DNA from: Streptomyces sp. AC558_RSS880
GTDB lineage: Bacteria > Actinomycetota > Actinomycetes > Streptomycetales > Streptomycetaceae
NCBI RefSeq assembly: GCF_019049255.1
Contig: NZ_JAGMUJ010000191.1
Location: 62,001-126,000, forward strand
Length of the DNA stretch: 64,000 nt
Reading direction: 5' to 3'
Part shown: positions 30,883 through 40,906 of the stretch, one piece after another
How the letters are laid out: every line of letters starts with the position of its first letter
Numbering within the stretch: position 1 is the first letter of the stretch
The notes under the pieces: generated by a model
Database searches by the model: none
What the model saw: only the letters and a program-made list of their open reading frames with translations
Told to the model about the DNA's origin: nothing
Made by a program: the position numbers and the translations under genes

Positions 30883-31108
30883 TCATGCCTCGATGCGCAG
30901 CCAAGTGTCGCCCGTGCGAAGCCAGAGGACGCCGTCACGGCCCTGGCCAAAGCGCATGACGACCCGGCCGGGTACATGGAGCGCGCGGCGACCGGTCGCC
31001 GTCCAGGTGGTGCCGTCGAACTCGGCCCGGCTGAGTTCGACGGTCCGCCGGTTGTGGTCGCGGCGGGTCAGCACGGTTCGGTCGTCGCGGACAGCGAAGC
31101 CGTCCGGT
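30883..31108 (-). pseudogene. Unidentified C-terminal coding remnant
   Basis: On the minus strand the frame ending at 30883 encodes ~75 residues that look like genuine protein (DDRTVLTRRDHNRRTVELSR, then a Trp-containing WTATGRRALHV and VLWLRTGDTWLRIEA). There is no start codon or ribosome site; upstream it runs into the antisense of another gene remnant at 31124. It is probably the 3' end of a lost gene; the family is not recognised. Confidence 0.35.
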
Positions 31109-31123
31109 TGGTGAACAGGAAAC

Positions 31124-31225
31124 GGCGAACTGCTCACGGTGCACGACACGGTCCGGCGGGTCACCGGCTCTCCGGCTGGGGTCTTCCGGCAGTAGGCTGC
31201 GGAGAACGTCGCCGCGTTCCGCTGA
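31124..31225 (+). pseudogene. Decayed 3' end of an NmrA-like gene (paralogue of 22378-23211)
   Basis: In one frame this stretch reads GELLTVHDTVRRVTGSPAGV FRQ, stop, AAENVAAFR, stop. It aligns without gaps to the last 32 codons of the intact gene ending at 23211; the Trp codon there is TAG here. DNA identity is high, including the shared run GCGGAGAACGTCGCCGCGTT. Nothing of the gene upstream of 31124 remains. Confidence 0.85.
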
Positions 31226-31277
31226 CGGTCCGGCGGGTGCGCCGCAGTCTCCCGTGGATGCCGGGCGGAGCGTGGGT

Positions 31278-32864
31278 TCACTGTGACGGTTTCCTCTTCT
31301 TGGGCTTCTCCCCGAGGCCCGGCAGCGGACGGGCGTCCCTCAGCGTGCTGCCCTTCTTCTTCGCCCGCACCTTCTCCCCCGGATTCACCAGCGCCTGGCG
31401 CTTCCGCTTGCGCTTCGTCACCCCACTGTTCAGCCAGTCGCGTGCCGTCCTCATCTCCCGCAGCAACTTGGCGTGTTCGGATTTCGGCAGGGTGACTATC
31501 GAGTCTTCCGCCTGCTCGAGAAGACCCACCACGAGCCTTCTGTCCTGCCTCTCCCGTGCACCGCGCAGAGCCTCATGAAGTGGTGTGACCTCCAGTAGTG
31601 AGGCGCGGGCCTCGACATGGACGATGGTTCGCCGTGTCGCCGGCGCGGTTCTCTGCGCGGCGATCCGTCCGTCGGCGGTGAGCTCCAGACGCGCTGGAGC
31701 GGTGCGGGGCGGCATTCCGTACACGGCGAACGCCCGGTCGGCCTCCCGCTGGCACCAGCGCTTCAACACCTGTGCCGTGGCCGGTGTCCCGCCACCGACA
31801 GCGGCGACGATTTCCCTGATGTAGGGCGGTGGTTCGCCCTCTCCGGTTCTCAGAAGAGCTGACAGTAGCGGTGCGCCCTCTTCACCGGCCTGTTCCACGG
31901 CGAAGAGCAGGCCGGCCCGATCCTGCGGAGAGACCCCCAGCAGGTCACCGCCGGCTGTGCGGCACAGCGCTTCCCAGGTGAGCCGGGTCCGGAAGCGTGC
32001 GGCGCTGATCAACGCTTCCCTCAGCGCACGGACCCGGTCGTCGCGCGACCTCGGCGCCACCGCGGTACCTGCCACCTCGAGAGGTCGCGAACCGGAGGTG
32101 CGACGTCGCAACTCGACTCCTGGCACCCGCAACCCCTCGGGAGTCATGACGCAGGCCCTGAGTGGCACCCATTCGGTGCTGTTCCGGGGGTCCTCCGCCC
32201 GGAGACGGATGTGCCGGACCGCGCCGTGCGTCTCGAAGCGGAAACGAAGCAGATATCCGTACTCGTCGCACAGTGCTTCCATGGTCTCCAGTTGCACCGT
32301 GCTCGGCCCGAAGACCCAGTCGAGGGTGGCCGCCTCACGCGTCAGCTGATCACGCGTGCTGGCCCACTCGGTATGAGAAAGCTTGCTGAACTGGAAGCGT
32401 ACGTGCTGCTGCCCGCCGTTCCCGGCACGGAAGTCAACGGCGTCGCCGGGGCCGGACCCGAGATCGCGTGAGGTGGCGCGTCCTTTGATCCCGAGTCCGC
32501 CGGTCCAGGCGGCGAGGTCGTCCTTGATGAAGAGGTGGTCGGCGCTGTTGGCACCCGTGGCCGTGCGGTGGCAGGAGGTGTGGGGCCGGTGCGCGAAGTG
32601 GCAGACCTTGTCCCGGTACAGGCGGTCGGAAAGCTCGTTGCCACAGCCGCCGAGCTGAGTTCCGCACCAATATGTGTAGGCACGGTGACCGCGGCGCCAC
32701 CGCAGCAGTTCGTCGGCGTCCGTCGGCAGAATGATCGCGCGTCCCGAGTTCGGGCTCCCGATCACCGCGGTCTGCACGAGTCTGCTGTCCGGACCACTCA
32801 CTGCTTCCCTCCGGGGACTGCCCGCGCCCGCTGGGGGCGACGCCACACTGATCGTTTTCGGCAT
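31278..32864 (-). CDS. Competence CoiA-like protein (putative nuclease) with basic C-terminus
   Basis: A 528-aa protein. Residues ~50-130 resemble the CoiA-like nuclease region: a Cys/His cluster (YWCGTQLGGCGNELSDR, DKVCHFAHRPHTSCHR) followed by NSADHLFIKDDLAAW and a DFRAGN strand, which could supply the acidic residues of a PD-(D/E)XK-type site. The middle is helical. The last ~70 residues are strongly basic (KRKRKRQALVNPGEKVRAKK), suggesting nucleic-acid binding. It is the last gene of a minus-strand set with the DUF1998 helicase (64 bp upstream) and the 1011-aa protein. The start at 32864 has only a weak AGGGA site. Confidence 0.65.
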   Translation of the reverse strand: MPKTISVASPPAGAGSPRREAVSGPDSRLVQTAVIGSPNSGRAIILPTDADELLRWRRGHRAYTYWCGTQLGGCGNELSDRLYRDKVCHFAHRPHTSCHRTATGANSADHLFIKDDLAAWTGGLGIKGRATSRDLGSGPGDAVDFRAGNGGQQHVRFQFSKLSHTEWASTRDQLTREAATLDWVFGPSTVQLETMEALCDEYGYLLRFRFETHGAVRHIRLRAEDPRNSTEWVPLRACVMTPEGLRVPGVELRRRTSGSRPLEVAGTAVAPRSRDDRVRALREALISAARFRTRLTWEALCRTAGGDLLGVSPQDRAGLLFAVEQAGEEGAPLLSALLRTGEGEPPPYIREIVAAVGGGTPATAQVLKRWCQREADRAFAVYGMPPRTAPARLELTADGRIAAQRTAPATRRTIVHVEARASLLEVTPLHEALRGARERQDRRLVVGLLEQAEDSIVTLPKSEHAKLLREMRTARDWLNSGVTKRKRKRQALVNPGEKVRAKKKGSTLRDARPLPGLGEKPKKRKPSQ

Positions 32865-32928
32865 CAGTATGTGATCCCTACACTCACTTCACAAGCTGTC
32901 CCCTATCTCACATTTCGCCTTCATGCGA

Positions 32929-35900
32929 TCAGTTACTGACTCCTGACAAGGCACCCAGGAGCACCGTGGCTCCGCGGCGGCTCAGCAGTTCGTGGAAGCG
33001 CTCATTGCGGAAGGTGCGCAGGCATGCGTAGCAGCTGCTCTCAGGGCCGCATTCACAGCCGTCCATCCGGTCAACCGCCGCTTCGACGACGGCTTCGAGA
33101 TGCTCGCCGATACGGATCGTGTTACCCGCACCGCCCGGCGTGGTGTCGAAGAGCAGCAGCGACGGCATACCGTCGGTTCCGGTGTGGACCGTGCCGTCGA
33201 TGTCGTCCCGGCTGATCTCCAGGTGGGTGGCCGCGCCTTCCAGCAGTGCGTAGAGACCGGAACGCAGGGTTTCCTGCGTCGCGCTGAGGGCGGTGAGGGG
33301 GTCGAGGTGGATCTGGAGGAAGTCCGTCTGGTACCGGTGCGCGAGGGAGACGATCCGGAGCGGTCCGGTGCACTGCGCGTCCTTCAGTAGATGAGGGTGT
33401 GCCGCACCCCGGGATGCCGCTCGCGCGTGCGGACGACCCCAGCCGCACCAGTCGCAGATCTCGTACCCGGCACCGCCCGGCCCTTCCGAGACGACGACCA
33501 TCTCTCCCCGGGTACCCGCCGACCAGGCCGTGGTGTGTCCGGAGGTGAAAACAGTGGTTCCCTCGTGGACGTCCGCAGTGTCGGTGGACATGTGGACGTC
33601 GCCGTACCAGGAGCGGCGCGGCGGTGTCTGTCCCGGGTTGCGCTGGGGTCCGCGCGCGGCGACGAAACCGTAGACCGGCTCGACGTAGCGGCGCGGAGCG
33701 GAGGTGGACAGCGTGCCGCAGGCGGCACAGGTGGGATCGACGGGCTCGGTGGCCTCCCCATAACGGCCGCAGGCGCCGCACACGGTGTAGTAACGGCTGA
33801 CCAGTTCACGGTCGGGCAGGCGGTAGACGCCCGCGGACGCCCACAAACGGCCGCCCGCCACGATCTCGGCTCCCGGCGCGTACTCGTGGACGGCAGCGCT
33901 GAGGTCGCGGGTGAGTTCGAGCTGACCCGATACGGTGCCGCTGTCCTGCGGGATGCGCAGTTCGACGGTGTCCACGGGGAAGCCGTACTTGGGCAGGACG
34001 TTGCGGTTGGCCAGGACACCGAGCAGGTCACGGTGGGTCAGATTGCGGATGACCTTCTCGTACATGTCCGCCAGCCGGTACTTGCGGGCGGCCACCGCCT
34101 GGTCGCGTCGTTCGCTGTAGGCGGTGACGTCCTGGTCGAGGATCTGTCCCGCCGCCCGCAACAACCGGTCCAGTTCGCCGGTCCAAGAACCCGACTCCAC
34201 GTCGATCTCGTCCTGGACGCTTGCGGGAAGCACCCGGCGGATCGAGACCGCCACGCTCTCCGGGACGGGCGTGAGCCAGTCGCGCACGATGTGGGCCGCG
34301 GTCTCGCCGGTGGTGTCGTCGGGCAGGAAGAACTCGCCCGCCGTGCGCCAGATGCGGCCCCGTTCCTCCTTCATGGCGCGGAAGAACGCGGCGAGGGCGA
34401 TCGAGTGGGCGTGACGGCGGTCGATCCGCACATTATCGACGGGGACGATCGGGGCCCGGACCTCTCCGGTGATCATCCGCTGGGGTTCCGCGAACCGTGC
34501 AAGGTCGTGGGGGCGTCGCTGGGCGTAGGTGAGGACGAGCGCGGCGGAGTCCGCGCGACGGCCGGCGCGTCCGGCCCGCTGGACGTAGTTGGCGGTGGAG
34601 GGCGGCATGTTGCGCAGGACGACGGCCTGCAGCTCGCCCACGTCGACGCCGAGCTCGAACGTGGTGGAACAGGAAAGGGCGTTGACCTGCCCGCGGACGA
34701 ACTCGCCCTGGATCTCGGCGGCCTTCTCGCCGGTCCACTGGGCGGTGTGTTCCTGGGCGCGCAGCGGGACGGGGTCGAAGGTGCGGTAGAGGCGCCGGAG
34801 GTGGCCGTCCGTCTCGGTGGTCGGCTTGTACTCCTCGAGGCGGCCGGTGCAGCGCAAGGTGGGGCACACCCCGCGTACGGACACGGCGACGACGCGGCGG
34901 CAGCGGTCGCAGGCGTGGAGCGGCTCGCTGTCCTCGGTGACGGGCCGCAGGCGCAGCCAGGCGTGGTCGAGCCGGCGGACCGCGCCGATGCCAGCCTGGT
35001 TCTCCACCGGCAGCCAGTCGGCGAGGTGTCCGGTGGTGAGGTCGGTCCACAGCCGGCCCAGGATCTCCAGTGCGGCCCCGCGCCGGTCGCCCTGGTGTCC
35101 GAGGGCGTCGAGCACCCGCTCCAGGTAGTCGACGCGCCGGTTGGAGACGCCCGCGGCGCTGGGCAGCCAGCTGATCACCTTGCGTTTGGCGTCGGACCCC
35201 TTGGAGCGGACCCAGACGGGTCCGCGGCGCGGGGCGAACGTCTCGTCGCCCGCGTCGACGTCCTCGGGCATGGTGAGCGCACCCTGGTTGCGCACGGTGC
35301 GCAGCAGTTCCTGCACCAGCCACCAGGCCTCGTCGTCGGTCAGCCCGAGGGAGGTGAGTGCGGTGGGCGGCTGCCAGAAGGGCTCGCGGTCGAGGTCGGC
35401 CCGGAGCAGTCCGAGGCCTTCGAGCGACTGGCGGTCGTCGATGCTGAGCACTTCCTGCATCACCCACAGGGCGACCTCACGCTGCTTGGCCTGGCGCGAG
35501 TCGTTGCGGCGGAAGACGCCGGCGCGGTCGGCGGCGCGGATGGTGTGGGCGACGAGGTCGTCGATGTGCAGCGGCTCGTCCGGGTCGGGGCAGCCTTTCA
35601 GCGCGGCCTGGGTCATCAGGCGCCGGTGCTGGATACGGGTGTAGGACTCCTCGAGGTAAGGGGCGAAGTAAGCGGCGGCTTGGCGGCTGTCGCTGAAGAA
35701 CAGCAGCTTGCGGCCGCGTCCCGGCAGCGCGGCGGCGGGGCCGTCGGTCGCCGGGGGCAGCGCCTGGTAGAGGGCGGTGCCGAGGACCGAGGCCGCGGCC
35801 TCGTTGCCCGTCTCGAAGAGACGGATCATGCCGTGGCCGCGGGCGCCGCAGGCGAGGCAGGAGGCTGGGGTTCCCTCGCGGGTGTCGAGCTGGTGGACGC

Positions 35901-37623
35901 GGCGCAGTTCGGTCCCCTGACAGTCGTCCGCCGTGCAGGCCGCCGTCCCGGCGGGGTGCACGGTGGCGCAACGGGTGCACAGCCTGCGTTCACTGAGTCC
36001 GCCCTTGGTGCTCTCCCCGAGGGTTTCGTCGTCCTCGTCGACGCCGGCGCCCGAGTCGTCCCCGTCCAGGAGCAGCCAGGTGTGGGGCTTGTCGGGTGAC
36101 TTGCGGTGCGCGAGACGGGACCGCCCCCCGGGGCCGTCGAGGGTGCCGTGCAGGTGGACGGCACCACAGCGGCGGCAGGCGCCCAGCTCGAAGGAGGGCC
36201 GTTCGCAGTGTGGGCAGACCTCGTGGCGGGCCAGGTCGAGGTGGGGACCGTCCGGGGCGAGGCAGGTGAACGCGCCTTCGGTGGCCCGTGCGAAGAGGTG
36301 GTAGCGGGCGGAGAGGACCGGGGCGCCGTCGGTGTCGGTCACCTGGCTCGCGAGCTGGATGAGCGCGGTGAGGGCGGCCGGTCCCACCGGATCCCCGGGG
36401 AAGACGGCCTGTGCGATGTCGCGCACGGGCCGGGGCCCCTCGGCGAGGGCTCGGCGCAGGGCGGCGGTGCCGGCTTCGGTGGCGAGGGCGGCGGCCGGGG
36501 TGGTGTCGGCGGACAGCCCGTGCATGCGTGCGGCCGACACGATCTCGGGGCCGGGGTCGGCCGTGGCGGCCAGGCGCAGGTACTCGGTGGTCGGCAGCGG
36601 TCCCCAGTGCGGGCCGCCGGGCGTGGCCACCCGTGTCGCGGTGACGAGGTCCTGTGCGGCGGGGTCGTCGGCGTCCCAGTGGAAGGGGACGTCGAAGAGG
36701 GCCTGGGCGAAGGCGGTGACGGCGGCGGGGTTCTCCTCCGCGCCGACGGTGGCGCTGGTGGCGATGGCCTGGATGTCACGCCCTTGGCCCACCCGGTCCT
36801 TCAGCCGGCGCAGCAGCATGGCCAGTTCGGCGCCGCGTGCCCCGTCGTAGACGTGGGCCTCGTCGACGACGATGAACTTCCAGCCGCCCGCATGTTCCCC
36901 TTCGAAGAGGTCCATGTCCTGGGGGCGGAGCAGCAGGTACTCCAGCATGGCGTAGTTGGTGAGCAGGAGGTGGGGCGGGGTGGCGCGCATCTCGCGGCGG
37001 CTGAGCAGTTCGTTGGGCAGGCGTGGTTCGCCGGGGTTGAGCTGCTCGAAGGTGTCGGCGGCTCGGCGCGGGTCGTCCTTGGTGTCACCCGTGTAGCGGC
37101 CGAAGGTGATGTGGGGGGCTGCGGCGAGCAGTCGGCGCAGGCGTTTCATCTGGTCGTTGGCCAGCGCGTTCATGGGGTACAGCAGGAGAGCGCGGACGCC
37201 GGGGCCGAGGGTGCCGCGGGCGTGTTCGGCGGCGAGCTCGTTGAGGATGGGCAGCAGGAAGCTCTCGGTCTTGCCGGAACCCGTACCGGTGGCGACGACC
37301 AGGTTGCGTCCGGCCGCCGCCTTGCGCAGTGCCTGCTCCTGGTGCCGGTACAGGGGGCGGTCGGCGGGCAGGGCGGGGCCCGTCAGCTGCCGGAACGCGG
37401 GGTCCAGTACGCCCTCGCCGATGAGCTCGTTCAGGGTGGCGCCCGGCGCGTAGGCGGGGGTGGCCTCCAGCAGGGGGCCCTTGGTGAGCAGCGGGCTGGT
37501 GTCGATGGCGTGGGCGAGGGCCTCGGCCAGGCGGGGTTCGCGCAGGGGCAGCAGGGAGCGCAGATAGCGGCGGTAGGTGTCGCCGATCAGTGCGGACGTG
37601 GCGAGCGGGTCGAGGCTGTGCAC
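32929..37623 (-). CDS. Giant DEAH-box superfamily 2 helicase with DUF1998 domain
   Basis: A 1564-aa helicase. It has RecA-like domain 1 with Walker A TGTGSGKT (112-119) and DEAH (254-257), RecA domain 2 with QRAGRAGRRADS near 1010, and several zinc-type Cys clusters (CPHCERPSFELGACRRCG; CTRCATVHPAGTAACTADDC; CGACGRYGEATEPVDPTCAA). The C-terminal DUF1998 Cys motif is CGPESSCYACLRTFRNERFH. Related DUF1998 helicases include MrfA and DISARM DrmA/DrmB; this one is far longer than MrfA. GTG 37623 has GGAG seven bases upstream. It sits between the 1011-aa protein (61 bp upstream) and the CoiA-like gene, forming one module, probably for defence or DNA processing. Confidence 0.85.
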   Translation of the reverse strand: MHSLDPLATSALIGDTYRRYLRSLLPLREPRLAEALAHAIDTSPLLTKGPLLEATPAYAPGATLNELIGEGVLDPAFRQLTGPALPADRPLYRHQEQALRKAAAGRNLVVATGTGSGKTESFLLPILNELAAEHARGTLGPGVRALLLYPMNALANDQMKRLRRLLAAAPHITFGRYTGDTKDDPRRAADTFEQLNPGEPRLPNELLSRREMRATPPHLLLTNYAMLEYLLLRPQDMDLFEGEHAGGWKFIVVDEAHVYDGARGAELAMLLRRLKDRVGQGRDIQAIATSATVGAEENPAAVTAFAQALFDVPFHWDADDPAAQDLVTATRVATPGGPHWGPLPTTEYLRLAATADPGPEIVSAARMHGLSADTTPAAALATEAGTAALRRALAEGPRPVRDIAQAVFPGDPVGPAALTALIQLASQVTDTDGAPVLSARYHLFARATEGAFTCLAPDGPHLDLARHEVCPHCERPSFELGACRRCGAVHLHGTLDGPGGRSRLAHRKSPDKPHTWLLLDGDDSGAGVDEDDETLGESTKGGLSERRLCTRCATVHPAGTAACTADDCQGTELRRVHQLDTREGTPASCLACGARGHGMIRLFETGNEAAASVLGTALYQALPPATDGPAAALPGRGRKLLFFSDSRQAAAYFAPYLEESYTRIQHRRLMTQAALKGCPDPDEPLHIDDLVAHTIRAADRAGVFRRNDSRQAKQREVALWVMQEVLSIDDRQSLEGLGLLRADLDREPFWQPPTALTSLGLTDDEAWWLVQELLRTVRNQGALTMPEDVDAGDETFAPRRGPVWVRSKGSDAKRKVISWLPSAAGVSNRRVDYLERVLDALGHQGDRRGAALEILGRLWTDLTTGHLADWLPVENQAGIGAVRRLDHAWLRLRPVTEDSEPLHACDRCRRVVAVSVRGVCPTLRCTGRLEEYKPTTETDGHLRRLYRTFDPVPLRAQEHTAQWTGEKAAEIQGEFVRGQVNALSCSTTFELGVDVGELQAVVLRNMPPSTANYVQRAGRAGRRADSAALVLTYAQRRPHDLARFAEPQRMITGEVRAPIVPVDNVRIDRRHAHSIALAAFFRAMKEERGRIWRTAGEFFLPDDTTGETAAHIVRDWLTPVPESVAVSIRRVLPASVQDEIDVESGSWTGELDRLLRAAGQILDQDVTAYSERRDQAVAARKYRLADMYEKVIRNLTHRDLLGVLANRNVLPKYGFPVDTVELRIPQDSGTVSGQLELTRDLSAAVHEYAPGAEIVAGGRLWASAGVYRLPDRELVSRYYTVCGACGRYGEATEPVDPTCAACGTLSTSAPRRYVEPVYGFVAARGPQRNPGQTPPRRSWYGDVHMSTDTADVHEGTTVFTSGHTTAWSAGTRGEMVVVSEGPGGAGYEICDWCGWGRPHARAASRGAAHPHLLKDAQCTGPLRIVSLAHRYQTDFLQIHLDPLTALSATQETLRSGLYALLEGAATHLEISRDDIDGTVHTGTDGMPSLLLFDTTPGGAGNTIRIGEHLEAVVEAAVDRMDGCECGPESSCYACLRTFRNERFHELLSRRGATVLLGALSGVSN

Positions 37624-37684
37624 GGGCTGGCTCCAGGGCTGCGGCGGGTGTGACGGGGACGAGTACGGCTGTCTCCGGCCGGGC

Positions 37685-40600
37685 TCAGCCGGTGGCCTGC
37701 ACGGTCTCTGCGGCGACCAGGCATTCCGCGAGGGCCAGGTCGCCGGCGGTGAGGTCGGGCGTGTGGACAGCCACGGACGCCCACAGCGACCGTAGCCCCC
37801 GTTCCAGTTTGACGGCCCGAGGATTTCCCGCTGCGGCGAGCCTGGCGATCAGCGCGCATCCCAGCGAGAACTGGGGCACCCGCATCCACGCTTCACCTGG
37901 GCCGCGCAGCGAACCCGGCCCCCGGTCGCGGAACGCCGTGACCAGGAGGGGGTGTCCGTCGTCGAGGAAGTTCTCGACGGCCGCCAGCCATTCCTCGCAC
38001 TCCTCACGCACGGCGTGATACTGAAGGGTGCGCCGGTCGCGGAACGCCTGCCAGGCGGCTGCGGTCCGGGTGTCGGTGTCCAGGAGTCCGCGCGGTACGA
38101 CACCCGCCGTGCGCCATACGGCCTGCTGCTGGATCTCGGGAAGCTCGTTCAGGGCACGGGCGTGGGCGTCGAACCGGCCGACCATACGGCTGGGGTCGTC
38201 ATGTCCGGACAGGATCGTCATACCGGCACTCCCCAGGAACTGTCCTACCTCGTCGAGGAGTTCGCTCTCCTCCGGATACAACTCGTCGATCTCGTAGGCC
38301 GGGTCACCGGACAGGTACGGCAGCAGCGGCGCCGTGAGCAGTAGCGCGCACAAGGGTGCTCGCCGCCAGACGGAGCGTACGGCGGCCGGGTCCGTCACCT
38401 CCCGGATGCGCAGGGCGGCCAGGCCGCTGCCCACCAGCGCGGCGGCCAGCTCGCCGGAGCGCAGGGAACTGTCGGCCGCTCCCAGGAGGGCGTCGGGCCC
38501 GGCGTCCCCCAGGGCCTGCACGCACTCTGCCGGTGCGGTCTCCTTCACGCCGCACTCTTGCAGGTCCCGGCCGCGGGCGGCCACGATCCACTGGTACGGA
38601 ACGGCGTCGGCGCCTCGCGGCAGCGTTCCGCGCCCGCCCAAATACTCTGTGGTCCGGGCCGCGGCGGTGCCGTCGACGACCGAGGAGGTCCAGGGGGAAC
38701 GGCGCAGCACCAGGGTGTCGCGGTCACGTAGACGGGGCCAGGCAGGCGCGGCGTCGGCCGTGTGCGTTCCGGCGTGCAGACTCACGACGAGCGGGCCGGC
38801 CGACCGCCAGGCGGCGGACAGCGGGATACGACCGCTGTCGTCGACCGGCACACTCAGCGGCTGCTGCCACGGGGCGAGGACCTGGTAGAGCCGGGCGGTC
38901 AGCTCGCCGGGGTGGCGCAGCCCGCGCAGCAGCAGTCCGGTGCCGTCCGGTACGACCCCCTCCGCGATGGGCTGGGTGCGGACGGTACCGACGTGCACGT
39001 CCTGCCCCGCGACCAGCAGCCGCAGTTCGGCCTTGGCGCAGTCGCGGACGGTGTCCGTCAGGGCGGCCAGGGAGTAGCGCAGGTCGCCCTTGCGGGTCCG
39101 GGTGCGCCGTTCCGGCCGCAGAGTGACCAGGGTCGTTCCCTCGACGACAAGCACCAGTTCGGGGGTCACGGCCACCGCCTGCTCGGGCAGGCGCACGGTC
39201 AGGGCGCTGTCCCGCACCAGGTCGGCCGCGTCGATGTCGAGCGGCCGGATCGACCAGGGAAGAGGACTGCCGTCGAGTTCCAGGCGGACCTCGGAGTACG
39301 GGACGAGCGCCTGGACCCGGAACCCGCGCGTGCCGTCGCGCAGGACGAGGTCCCTGGTGATCTCGTACGGGGCGAACTCGACCGCGCTCTGGGAGACGGT
39401 GACCGATCCACCGGTACGGAGGTCCAGTCGCGTCGACACCAATCCGCCGTGCGGGGCCAACAGGCGCCACTCGGCCGAAGGCCTGGCCTCGACGCCTTCA
39501 GCCAGGAAAGCGGTGAGACGGCGTCGGCCCCGCCGCCGCCCAGGGCGGTGGACGAGGATCTCGTACGGGCCGAGCAGTGGGCCGGAAACGTGCTCCCAGG
39601 GATCGAGGAGGGCGCCGGGCGCGCCGGTGCGGCAGGCCAGGATCGCCTCGTGGCCGGGGCGGCGCACCTCCACCTGCCAGTGCTGCACCTCCGGCTCCCC
39701 CGGCCGCCGCCGGAGCCGGAGCGCGGGCGGCCGGTGCCACACCGGTGATCCGTCCTCATCGGCGAGCCAGGGCAGCGTCGTACCCCCTTCCCAGCCGAAC
39801 GACCGTCCGACGGCCACCTCCAGCCACCTGCCCGGCGCCGCTTCGGAGGTGCGGAGCCGGGTCACGCCGGCCAGGGACACCTGGCTCAGGGTCCACCCGC
39901 TCCAGCCGTACGGGGTGGGCAGTTCGACGACCGCGGCCTGCGCGCCCTCCGTCTCCAGGGGGCCCACGTGCAGCAGGTGGATCTCGGTGGCGGGCAGCGG
40001 CTCGTCGAGGGGGATGCGGTGGCCGTCGGCGGCGAAGGCCAGCAGGACGGTGTCCGGGTCGACGACGGCCGACGCGTGGGTGGTGCCGGCCGGGTCGGTG
40101 GCCTCGACGCGGCGCACGGGTCCGGGCAGGACCCAGTGCGGCGGCGAGGCGGCGAACGATTCGCCGTCGGCCGTCAGCTGCCAGACGGCTGCGTCCGGGC
40201 CGCCGGACAGGGTCAACAGGACGCTGCCCGCGCCGGGTCCGAGGCGGAGTTCCGGAGGAGCCGTGGCTGCACCGGCCGCGGGGACGAGCGAAGGGGCGTC
40301 CGGCAGGTTCGCAGTGGTCGGCGGACGCCAGGCCCAGCCCAGCGAGTGTGCCGCCTCCTGTGCGGCTGTGAGCCAGACTTCATTGACCGTCGCTGCTTTC
40401 GAGGCTGCACGACGACGGCCGAGTTCGGGACGGGCCTCGACGACACGCGCCCGCGCCTCGGACAGCAGGTGTACGAGGCCGGGACTCCCCCTCTGCGTGC
40501 TGAGTGCCACGGCATGCACCGTGCAGGCGGGCCAGCGCGTGAACACGGTGTCCCACGGCAGACCGGACCGCTTCGCGAACAGCACGTAAGCCACGAGTGC

Positions 40601-40720
40601 TTCCATGACGAGCGCGGTCCGCCGGACGACGGAGTCCGTCCTGTCGACGGTCGACGGCTCCCCCGCCTCGCGCCACGCCCGTTCGCAGTCGTCCAGCAGC
40701 TGCGCGGGATCCACCAGCAT
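37685..40720 (-). CDS. Large beta-rich protein of unknown function, partner of the DUF1998 helicase
   Basis: A 1011-aa protein with no recognised family. A helical N-terminus (~1-130) is followed by a long beta-strand-rich middle (~150-650, many alternating V/L and Gly/Asp turns, e.g. GSVLLTLSGGPDAAVWQLTA), consistent with several Ig-like or beta-sandwich modules. A helical C-terminal third follows (~700-1011, YEIDELYPEESELLDEVGQF). No P-loop or nuclease motif is visible. ATG 40720 has GGAGGG upstream. It is first in the minus-strand set with the giant helicase and the CoiA-like protein; its size and position suggest a scaffold or target-recognition subunit, which is inference. Confidence 0.7.
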   Translation of the reverse strand: MLVDPAQLLDDCERAWREAGEPSTVDRTDSVVRRTALVMEALVAYVLFAKRSGLPWDTVFTRWPACTVHAVALSTQRGSPGLVHLLSEARARVVEARPELGRRRAASKAATVNEVWLTAAQEAAHSLGWAWRPPTTANLPDAPSLVPAAGAATAPPELRLGPGAGSVLLTLSGGPDAAVWQLTADGESFAASPPHWVLPGPVRRVEATDPAGTTHASAVVDPDTVLLAFAADGHRIPLDEPLPATEIHLLHVGPLETEGAQAAVVELPTPYGWSGWTLSQVSLAGVTRLRTSEAAPGRWLEVAVGRSFGWEGGTTLPWLADEDGSPVWHRPPALRLRRRPGEPEVQHWQVEVRRPGHEAILACRTGAPGALLDPWEHVSGPLLGPYEILVHRPGRRRGRRRLTAFLAEGVEARPSAEWRLLAPHGGLVSTRLDLRTGGSVTVSQSAVEFAPYEITRDLVLRDGTRGFRVQALVPYSEVRLELDGSPLPWSIRPLDIDAADLVRDSALTVRLPEQAVAVTPELVLVVEGTTLVTLRPERRTRTRKGDLRYSLAALTDTVRDCAKAELRLLVAGQDVHVGTVRTQPIAEGVVPDGTGLLLRGLRHPGELTARLYQVLAPWQQPLSVPVDDSGRIPLSAAWRSAGPLVVSLHAGTHTADAAPAWPRLRDRDTLVLRRSPWTSSVVDGTAAARTTEYLGGRGTLPRGADAVPYQWIVAARGRDLQECGVKETAPAECVQALGDAGPDALLGAADSSLRSGELAAALVGSGLAALRIREVTDPAAVRSVWRRAPLCALLLTAPLLPYLSGDPAYEIDELYPEESELLDEVGQFLGSAGMTILSGHDDPSRMVGRFDAHARALNELPEIQQQAVWRTAGVVPRGLLDTDTRTAAAWQAFRDRRTLQYHAVREECEEWLAAVENFLDDGHPLLVTAFRDRGPGSLRGPGEAWMRVPQFSLGCALIARLAAAGNPRAVKLERGLRSLWASVAVHTPDLTAGDLALAECLVAAETVQATG

Positions 40721-40906
40721 GTTTCCCTCCCCGACCGGGCCGTACTTCCTTGCAGTCCGGACCGGCTGATGTTTACCTTTTTACCATTCCTTCACGTCAA
40801 AGCCGCACGGACTCCGCATGCGGCTCCAGCTATCACGTTGTCAGTGGCGGGTGGTCCAATACGAGAGGGTTTGTTGCACCGCTGTTCAGTACATGGAGGC
40901 ACGTCG

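Noticed and set aside
33391..36099. 902-codon plus-strand frame opposite the first DUF1998 helicase
   Set aside because: Composition is typical of an antisense frame; the helicase motifs are on the minus strand.
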